Shown piece after piece: positions 41,026 through 45,960 of a DNA stretch of 45,960 nucleotides. Position 1 is the first letter of the stretch. Each line of letters opens with the position of its first letter. Below the pieces are notes generated by a model. That model was not told the DNA's origin. It did not search any database and worked only from the letters and a program-made list of their open reading frames with translations. The DNA lies in the NCBI GenBank assembly GCA_035651635.1, contig DASRFK010000219.1, positions 1 to 45,960 on the forward strand. Direction: 5' to 3'. Position numbers and translations under genes: made by a program. This stretch comes from JANXQE01 sp035651635. GTDB lineage: Bacteria > Verrucomicrobiota > Verrucomicrobiia > Limisphaerales > UBA8199.

Positions 41026-44000
41026 CTAGGGACTAAGAGGCAGCGGTGAAAAGTTTGGATTTGAATTGGGATCCTCTTCCTTGAGGCCCTTGAGGGTTTT
41101 CAGAGGATGAAAGGGCATCAAGAGGATTTTCGGGATCATAAAAACAGGTTCCGTTCGCGGTTCGCTTAAGGTGCCCGTGACCTTGTATTCGAACAACTTG
41201 GTCACCGGCCAAAACACGGTGCTGACCAACGGCCCGACCAGCCACATGTCGCGCAGTAACTCGGCATCGACGCGAGCGTTGAGTTGGGATTCGAGGTTGA
41301 CGGTGCCGCGGTACTGAAGGCGCATGCCGGTCGAGCGGATCTCCAAATCGCTGGTCCGAATGACTCCATTGGTAATCACGAAACTGGCGTCGGCGGCGCT
41401 GGCTCGCGAATTCCCGAGCCCGGGCGTGATGCCGTTGAGAATCGGCGAAAAAACTCCAAAAATCGGGAAATCCCACAGCAGCCCATCGCGCAAGTGCGCT
41501 TCCCCAAAACCGAACACGCTTTGGGTGTTCTCAGTATCTGCTTTGGTCACTTGCAGGCTGGCCGAGAACCTCCCTTCCGGTTGATTGGTGCCCGGGGATA
41601 AATCACGCATGAGCGACTGCAGCAGGACATTGGTGGCGGTGAGACCGAAACGGAAATCGGTGGGCCGGTCCCGCGGAAAATCGAACGCGGCATCTCCAAA
41701 GGCCACGCCATGGTAGAACTCCGCCTGCACATTGGTCAAAGTCAAATGGAGCCCGAACCAATGCACGTGACCGGTAATGTGAGGCACGTTGAATTTCCAC
41801 CAATGAAACGGGCCGCCCGCCAGGTCGAAGTGCAAGTCAGCCCCTTCTTCGCCGCGCAGCGGGATGATTCCGTGCACCCGCGCGGTCGGAGGCGCACCGA
41901 ACTGGTAATCCTGAATGTCCCGCGCGACATGCGGCCCGATGGCCCGCGCGATGACCATGGGTTCAATCGTGCTGAAACCGTTGGTCAGATACACGAATTG
42001 TGCGTCCAGGTCGACCGCCAGGCCGTCGGCCCGGGCGTGGCGGTCGCCGATGTCGACGCGCGGCGCCATGAACCGCAGGACGTGGTTGGTATAGTAGACC
42101 GCGGTGGTTACGGTGGAAAAGCTCTCGCCCCGGAAGGTCAGGTTCGACGCGCTCACGCGGCCGGCCGCGGTAATGGTCGCCGGGTCCTGAGCGCGACCGC
42201 GAATCTCGAGGGCGACCGATGGCGGGTTGGAAAAAATCAGCAGATCAAACGCGCGTTGGGTCGGTTCGCTGAGGAGTGGGCGTACAAACGACGGGTCGAT
42301 CGTGCTGGAAACGCGTGTGTAAAAATCCTGAGTCCGTTCGTCAAACCGTTGTTCCAATTCGAGCCGGCCTTCGGGGCGGGCCAGAACGAAATCGGGCAGA
42401 AACCAACACTGGTTTGAATAGATGAAGTGGGAGCGCACCGAGGAGACCTGGACATTGCGGAAGGCAGCGCCGCCCGGCAAATTGACCTCGCCCTGGACTC
42501 GCACGCTCGGCAGCACTTCCTCACGGACATTTGCCTCGAGGTTGGTCCACGCCGGCAACCTTAGAGATAGATCGGCAGCGAGAATGGGCAGGCTCGGCCA
42601 GGAGAAATTCTCAAGCCAGCTCCGCGCGTCGGCGGGCAGGTACGGCGCGAGTTGATGCACGTCGCAAGTGCAGTCCAGGTTCAGCTTTGCGGCGCGCGTG
42701 GCGACATCCACTTGCCCGCGTGCGCTCAGCAGCCCGCCCCAGACGGCGGCCTGCAGATTGGTCATGATCAAGTTCGGCGGCTGCCAATCGCCCTCACAGG
42801 CAATCCGGCTCGCGGTCAGCTTTGGTGACTTCAGATCGACCAACCGGCAGTCCCAACTCAGCCGGTACGGCTGCAAGTTAGTCCACCAGGCCCAGGATGG
42901 ATCGCGACTGCCGATGGCGCCGGAATCGGCGGCCTGAGCCAGTTGCCCGTTCAGTTGAATTGCCGCCGCGCTGGCCCAGGGCGTTTTGACAAAATCGCAA
43001 GTCAAGCTGCCTTGACCGGCTAAGGGGATGAGATTGGTGATGGAATGAACCCAGGTGGCGGTGAACAGGGCGTTGCTGCCTTCGGCCCAGGGAGTATGCG
43101 CCTGAGTCGCAGTGAGCTTAAGCTGGCCTTTGAGCTGGTTGGTCTGTCCTTCGGCAGAGGCGAGGCTAACATTCACAGACGCATTGGTGATGGAACCCCA
43201 GGCCGTTTCGGCGGCCGTGGCGTGCAGATCCAATTCGGCCCGTGAAAGGCCGTTGGAATCAACTGAAAAAAGCCGCGCGGCAAATCGGCCGTCTACGATC
43301 GTGCCCCAGGGCGTTTGCGCGCCGGGGGCCGATACCGAGAGCAACACACTGAAGGTGCGCAGGTCCAGGGCATCGCCGCGAACATTGACTCGAATCTCCG
43401 GGGGAGCTGAGAAGTGAACCTCGTCGAGCGTGTTGGCGATCCGTCGCAGCCGCCTTTCCCACAGATTGGCCGAGCCCGAGGCCGGTTGCTGGCCTTGAAA
43501 GACTTTCCAATCCCGCACGGCGGAGGCATTGGTCACGATGCCCGAGAGTTGAAGCGTCGCGCCAGCAATCTGAGCACGAAAATTGTCCAGCACCCACTGG
43601 TCGTCCGGCAGAAAACGCAAGTCCGTTTGGATGTTGGTCACCAGTAACTCACGGACTGCTGGATTGGTATCGGCAAAAGCCCAGGTGACGCGTCCCTGAC
43701 GCAGCATCAGCGAGTCGATCTGCACTTGCAGATGTCTCAAGGCCGCCCAGTTCAAACGAAGCTCAACTTCCGCCACCTTCAGATGCGGGCTGAACTGCTG
43801 GTCCGCCGGGCCGAAGCGAACATTCTCGGCAACGATTCCCTCGTACCAGCTCAGGCGCAGTCGCGAAAATTGCAGGTCTACCCCGCGTTGCTTCAATTTG
43901 CTCAGCAGCGGCCGCTTGACCAGGTCCGGCAATCCGACCTGATTTAAATAGACCACCGCGGCCAACAGCGTCAGGACCAGCAGCCAGACCGAGATGCGAA

Positions 44001-44058
44001 AGCCGCGGAAATAAACCCGGCAGATCCGCCAAAACCGCCCCTTTTTTTGCGAACCCAT
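41026..44058 (-). CDS. AsmA/TamB-like large envelope protein
   Basis: 1010 residues. One N-terminal membrane helix (about 22-41, SVWLLVLTLLAAVVYLNQVG) is followed by a very long periplasmic region of beta-strand repeats. The start, LPDLVKRPLLSKLKQRGVDL then QFSRLRLSWYEGIVAENVRF, is typical of AsmA-type proteins, as is the C-terminal domain (about 880-1000: FGFGEAHLRDGLLWDFPIFG, then RASAADASFVITNGVIRTSD and TGMRLQYRGTVNLESQLNAR). AsmA-like proteins are thought to bridge inner and outer membranes and move phospholipids. It follows the DUF4340 gene by eight bases on the same strand, so the two are co-transcribed. No other envelope-transport gene is in view. Confidence 0.82.
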   Translation of the reverse strand: MGSQKKGRFWRICRVYFRGFRISVWLLVLTLLAAVVYLNQVGLPDLVKRPLLSKLKQRGVDLQFSRLRLSWYEGIVAENVRFGPADQQFSPHLKVAEVELRLNWAALRHLQVQIDSLMLRQGRVTWAFADTNPAVRELLVTNIQTDLRFLPDDQWVLDNFRAQIAGATLQLSGIVTNASAVRDWKVFQGQQPASGSANLWERRLRRIANTLDEVHFSAPPEIRVNVRGDALDLRTFSVLLSVSAPGAQTPWGTIVDGRFAARLFSVDSNGLSRAELDLHATAAETAWGSITNASVNVSLASAEGQTNQLKGQLKLTATQAHTPWAEGSNALFTATWVHSITNLIPLAGQGSLTCDFVKTPWASAAAIQLNGQLAQAADSGAIGSRDPSWAWWTNLQPYRLSWDCRLVDLKSPKLTASRIACEGDWQPPNLIMTNLQAAVWGGLLSARGQVDVATRAAKLNLDCTCDVHQLAPYLPADARSWLENFSWPSLPILAADLSLRLPAWTNLEANVREEVLPSVRVQGEVNLPGGAAFRNVQVSSVRSHFIYSNQCWFLPDFVLARPEGRLELEQRFDERTQDFYTRVSSTIDPSFVRPLLSEPTQRAFDLLIFSNPPSVALEIRGRAQDPATITAAGRVSASNLTFRGESFSTVTTAVYYTNHVLRFMAPRVDIGDRHARADGLAVDLDAQFVYLTNGFSTIEPMVIARAIGPHVARDIQDYQFGAPPTARVHGIIPLRGEEGADLHFDLAGGPFHWWKFNVPHITGHVHWFGLHLTLTNVQAEFYHGVAFGDAAFDFPRDRPTDFRFGLTATNVLLQSLMRDLSPGTNQPEGRFSASLQVTKADTENTQSVFGFGEAHLRDGLLWDFPIFGVFSPILNGITPGLGNSRASAADASFVITNGVIRTSDLEIRSTGMRLQYRGTVNLESQLNARVDAELLRDMWLVGPLVSTVFWPVTKLFEYKVTGTLSEPRTEPVFMIPKILLMPFHPLKTLKGLKEEDPNSNPNFSPLPLSP

Positions 44059-44066
44059 AGAGCAGT

Positions 44067-45917
44067 TTACCGGCCGGGTTTTAGCGGCAAATAAGCATCA
44101 ATGTCGCGATACATGATCCAGGGAAACTCCAGGATCCAAAACTCGCCCTCCAGCGTCACTCCGGCATAAAGATTCCCGGTAGGGGCTTCCCCTCCAAATT
44201 CGAGGTCAAAGGATTCCCCATTCGAGCGCTCCAGAACAACATGGTAACCGTCGTCCACGAACCCGAACGCCGCCCGGCTTTGCCGCCCCCGGCCGACCCA
44301 GACGATCGCGGACACTTGAGTGATTCCGCGAACGGTCTCTTCAATCGCGGCGTCATTAATAATGCCTTGCGAACCTGGCGCAAAGGACCAGCTCAGCGCG
44401 CCTTTGTGCAGCATGCGCGAGGTCTTGCCGTGCGAGCGCAGCGTCACTGCCGCCACGTCCGCCAGGCCAAAAGGACAAAGCCGGCGCTCGCGCAATTGCC
44501 AACTGCCGGACGGCAACCGGTTGAAGTCATTGGTCGAAATCGCATAAACGAAGCTCTCGTCTGTTCGCCGGACACAAACCTGATCGGGGCCGTTGGTCCC
44601 CAAGCCGAAATCCAGCTCCGCCAGCACCACACTATTCGAAGGCGCACCCCCGACAGGGCAATCGGACATTAAGGTCAGCCGCTCGAGCGGCGGAGCCAGG
44701 CCGTACTGGGGCAGGTCCGCCGGGTTGGCCACGTCATTGACAAACTTGAGAATGGCCAGGTTCGTCAGGCTGGACACAACCGACTGCACCGATTCATCAT
44801 CGGCGAGATAGTTTCCCGGCAGAATACGCCAACTGCCGTCGGGCTGATGCTGGACAGAAGATCGGTCCGTTCCGCGGACGAACTCGATCGAGCCGACGCG
44901 ATTGGTCAAGGAGAGCAAATGCGGGTCACGGAAATCGTTCAGAAAAGAGCACCAGGCCAGCAGCGGATCCTTGTCGACGGCGAACGTGCCAGCCTGCCCG
45001 CCATGCCGCGCGTAGACCTCGGTAACATCGTTGGTCGCCCCGCGCCCGAATTGAAGCAAGGCCAGCGCGTTGGTGCCGCTGGAAAAACCGAGTTCCAGTT
45101 CCGCGGGCGCCAACCCGAATGGTTCAGGATCGATTTTGGGGTCGTCGGAGACGAACTGGCGGATTCGAAGTTGTTGCAGGCTGGTTAGAGCGCCGAGAAT
45201 CCTGGATTGATTGGCGCGAGTATCCAAAGGCCAAACCATGCGCCAAAGGCCATTGGTTGAGTTGCGCTGCAGCACGAAAGTCGACGAGGAAGCCGGCAGC
45301 CCGCCGCGGCCCAGTTCGCCTTTGGAGCTGTTGGTTACCGCAATCCTGTCAAAGGCGAGGTTAGTCAGGTCCAGCAGAGTCGTATCGCGCCAGTCGTTGG
45401 CCGAGCGTGGCAGGTACTCCAGCAATTTGGCATCCACCACATAAGCCCCGAGGTCCCCTTCCACTTGCAGGAACACCTGGTCGCCCGGGTTGGTCAACGC
45501 GCCGACGCGCAATCGGGGCGCGTAGCCGCCCTGCTGGATCACGACGGTCACCTGGGGAGACGCAAACCCGTACTCTTCATCGGCATTGGCGTGGGCCCGG
45601 AGTTCACTGCCGGAAATGTAGGGCGCCGGAGTGAGTTGTTGCAGAAACGCCAGCAGCTTGAGCACCCGTTGCGCTTGCGCCGGGTAAAGCAGCGGCTGGC
45701 TCAATTGCCACGTTCCATTCGTCCGATCAACCCGGATTAGCAACTGACTCGGTCCCGCGGGGCGGATGAGCAACGAAGTGACGGCTTCCGGGCGCAGGCC
45801 GGGCAATACCTTTGCAGGACTAACCGCCGGCGGACGCGCATGGCGTTGATAAAAAAAGATGAAGCCGAACAGCACCCCGGCAATAACAAACCAGCGGATG
45901 GTTTTTTTCGGACTCAT
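44067..45917 (-). CDS. DUF4340 domain protein
   Basis: 616 residues. An N-terminal membrane anchor (IRWFVIAGVLFGFIFFYQRH) is followed by the DUF4340 pattern: EAVTSLLIRPAGPSQLLIRV, NGTWQLSQPLLYPAQAQRVL, LLAFLQQLTPAPYISGSELR, YGFASPQVTVVIQQGG, and DQVFLQVEGDLGAYVVDAKL. The pattern returns around residues 350-420 (GSWRILPGNYLADDESVQSV), suggesting two DUF4340-like halves. Such genes usually close an operon for a gliding-type (Gld) ABC transporter and an auxiliary GldG-like protein. The frame upstream ends with a four-base ATGA overlap, consistent with that. The function of the domain is not established. Confidence 0.88.
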   Translation of the reverse strand: MSPKKTIRWFVIAGVLFGFIFFYQRHARPPAVSPAKVLPGLRPEAVTSLLIRPAGPSQLLIRVDRTNGTWQLSQPLLYPAQAQRVLKLLAFLQQLTPAPYISGSELRAHANADEEYGFASPQVTVVIQQGGYAPRLRVGALTNPGDQVFLQVEGDLGAYVVDAKLLEYLPRSANDWRDTTLLDLTNLAFDRIAVTNSSKGELGRGGLPASSSTFVLQRNSTNGLWRMVWPLDTRANQSRILGALTSLQQLRIRQFVSDDPKIDPEPFGLAPAELELGFSSGTNALALLQFGRGATNDVTEVYARHGGQAGTFAVDKDPLLAWCSFLNDFRDPHLLSLTNRVGSIEFVRGTDRSSVQHQPDGSWRILPGNYLADDESVQSVVSSLTNLAILKFVNDVANPADLPQYGLAPPLERLTLMSDCPVGGAPSNSVVLAELDFGLGTNGPDQVCVRRTDESFVYAISTNDFNRLPSGSWQLRERRLCPFGLADVAAVTLRSHGKTSRMLHKGALSWSFAPGSQGIINDAAIEETVRGITQVSAIVWVGRGRQSRAAFGFVDDGYHVVLERSNGESFDLEFGGEAPTGNLYAGVTLEGEFWILEFPWIMYRDIDAYLPLKPGR

Positions 45918-45960
45918 GCGCTTCGGTGATCGGCCGGACGCGGATGCGCTCTGTCCCGAA
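45914..45960 (-). CDS. C-terminal end of an upstream gene (partial)
   Basis: Only 14 codons are visible, RDRAHPRPADHRSA, ending with TGA at 45916-45914 that overlaps the DUF4340 start codon as ATGA. The overlap matches the coupled genes elsewhere in the window. In comparable loci this position is held by a GldG-like ABC auxiliary protein, but the visible residues cannot confirm that. The remainder lies outside the window. Confidence 0.35.
   Translation of the reverse strand, partial: RDRAHPRPADHRSA

Overview
The window looks like a chromosomal segment of a member of the Verrucomicrobiota, probably near the Pedosphaeraceae/Limisphaerales. Four things point that way: a lone pseudopilin with the extended FTLLELLVVIATIAILAALL leader, Tat-exported Gfo/Idh/MocA oxidoreductases, ECF sigma factors paired with membrane partners, and intergenic space rich in short palindromic and GA-rich dispersed repeats. 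This is inference from protein style. No rRNA, tRNA or other taxonomic marker is present.

Layout. 1-3888 (-): one uninterrupted 1296-codon frame for a large exported/membrane protein that leaves the window at its left edge. 3692-4804: a RAYT-type (Y1/IS200-like) transposase flanked by two direct 144-bp palindromic repeats, one of which forms part of the large protein's N-terminus. 4826-8103 (-): an ECF sigma factor overlapping a von Willebrand A protein with an anti-sigma-like N-terminus. 8427-10026 (+): two bactofilins, the second carrying two zinc ribbons. 10141-16626 (-): a conserved protein of unknown function, a rhomboid protease, ApbE, and two Tat-exported oxidoreductases. 17043-21317 (+): dienelactone hydrolase, receiver-histidine kinase, MFS symporter and a uridine-kinase-like P-loop protein. 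21376-21810 (-): a sigma factor without region 4. 22089-27416 (+): GH57 glycosidase and TreY. 27525-33859 (-): MFS transporter, pseudopilin, a secreted protein with a duplicated module, an unknown 480-residue protein and a Calx-beta protein. 34550-36146 (-): sigma, anti-sigma-like and DUF4252 genes, all overlapping. 36412-40579 (-): glycogen debranching enzyme, TreZ and a 39-codon leader ORF. 41026-45960 (-): AsmA-like protein, DUF4340 protein and the tail of a further gene.

How the genes fit together. The clearest pathway is alpha-glucan to trehalose: a debranching enzyme and a GH57 enzyme act on glycogen, TreY converts the reducing end of maltodextrin to a trehalosyl unit, and TreZ releases trehalose. 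The genes lie in two opposed blocks (22.1-27.4 kb and 36.4-40.6 kb) separated by unrelated genes. A second theme is extracytoplasmic signalling: three ECF-type sigma genes, two of them translationally coupled to putative membrane regulators. The third theme is repeat traffic: a RAYT with its palindromes, a 119-bp concentric palindrome, a pair of long hairpins upstream of treZ, three copies of a dispersed ~40-bp motif, and a GA/CT-rich tract.

The most unusual observation is that a RAYT-linked palindrome sits in frame inside the signal-peptide region of the large left-edge gene, supplying about 48 codons. No CRISPR array, prophage, tRNA or rRNA was seen.
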